A stretch of 6,210 nucleotides of DNA. Source: Thermomicrobiaceae bacterium (GTDB lineage Bacteria > Chloroflexota > Chloroflexia > Thermomicrobiales > Thermomicrobiaceae). Shown here one piece after another: positions 6,198 to 6,210 of the stretch (its first letter is position 1; each line of letters begins with the position of its first letter). The notes beneath the pieces are model-generated. The model made no database searches, had not been told where the DNA came from, and worked only from the letters and a program-made list of their open reading frames with translations. The position numbers were made by a program, and so were the translations under genes. Location: contig SKKR01000291.1 of the NCBI GenBank assembly GCA_007123655.1, forward strand, positions 1-6,210, read 5' to 3'.

Positions 6198-6210
6198 CAC
6201 AGATCGGTGA

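Overview
The window looks like ordinary chromosomal DNA from a GC-rich bacterium (roughly 60% G+C by eye). It is gene-dense, with two oppositely oriented blocks that diverge from a regulatory region at about 2967-3128. A rod-shape/peptidoglycan gene pair (mreD and a class B PBP2), a YfcE/MJ0936-type phosphoesterase, and a histidine kinase with an 'FLSVAAHDLKTPL' H-box suggest a Chloroflexota relative (for example Thermomicrobia) or another GC-rich lineage. The taxon is a weak inference from protein style only.

Left block, minus strand, read from 2966 down to 1: a small calcineurin-like metallophosphoesterase, then mreD, then a penicillin-binding protein 2 (mrdA-like) that runs off the window edge before its KTG motif. 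mreD and the PBP gene are 4 nt apart and clearly form an elongasome unit. MreD is a membrane component of the elongation complex and PBP2 is its transpeptidase. The phosphoesterase sits where mreC would often be found, and no mreC or mreB is in the window.

Central region, about 2967-3128: divergent promoters. On the plus side there is an extended -10 promoter with a short palindrome over its -35 region. On the minus side there are two near-identical 16-bp direct repeats exactly 42 bp apart. Each carries an ATACT -10-like core, and the gene-proximal one overlaps the phosphoesterase ribosome binding site.

Right block, plus strand: a VOC (glyoxalase/dioxygenase-fold) protein followed after 13 nt by an antibiotic-biosynthesis-monooxygenase (ABM) domain protein, probably one transcript. 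After a 151-nt gap come a hybrid-looking sensor (seven predicted membrane helices, GAF, HisKA and HATPase_c) and a receiver-only response regulator whose gene overlaps the kinase gene by 29 nt. The two-component pair is complete and its catalytic residues are present, but it has no DNA-binding output domain here.

No RNA genes, mobile elements, CRISPR arrays or integrase signatures were seen, and no gene-free stretch exceeds 300 bases. I do not see a clearly new biological system. The most interesting signals are the intergenic repeat and palindrome architecture and the mreD-PBP2 unit without adjacent mreC.
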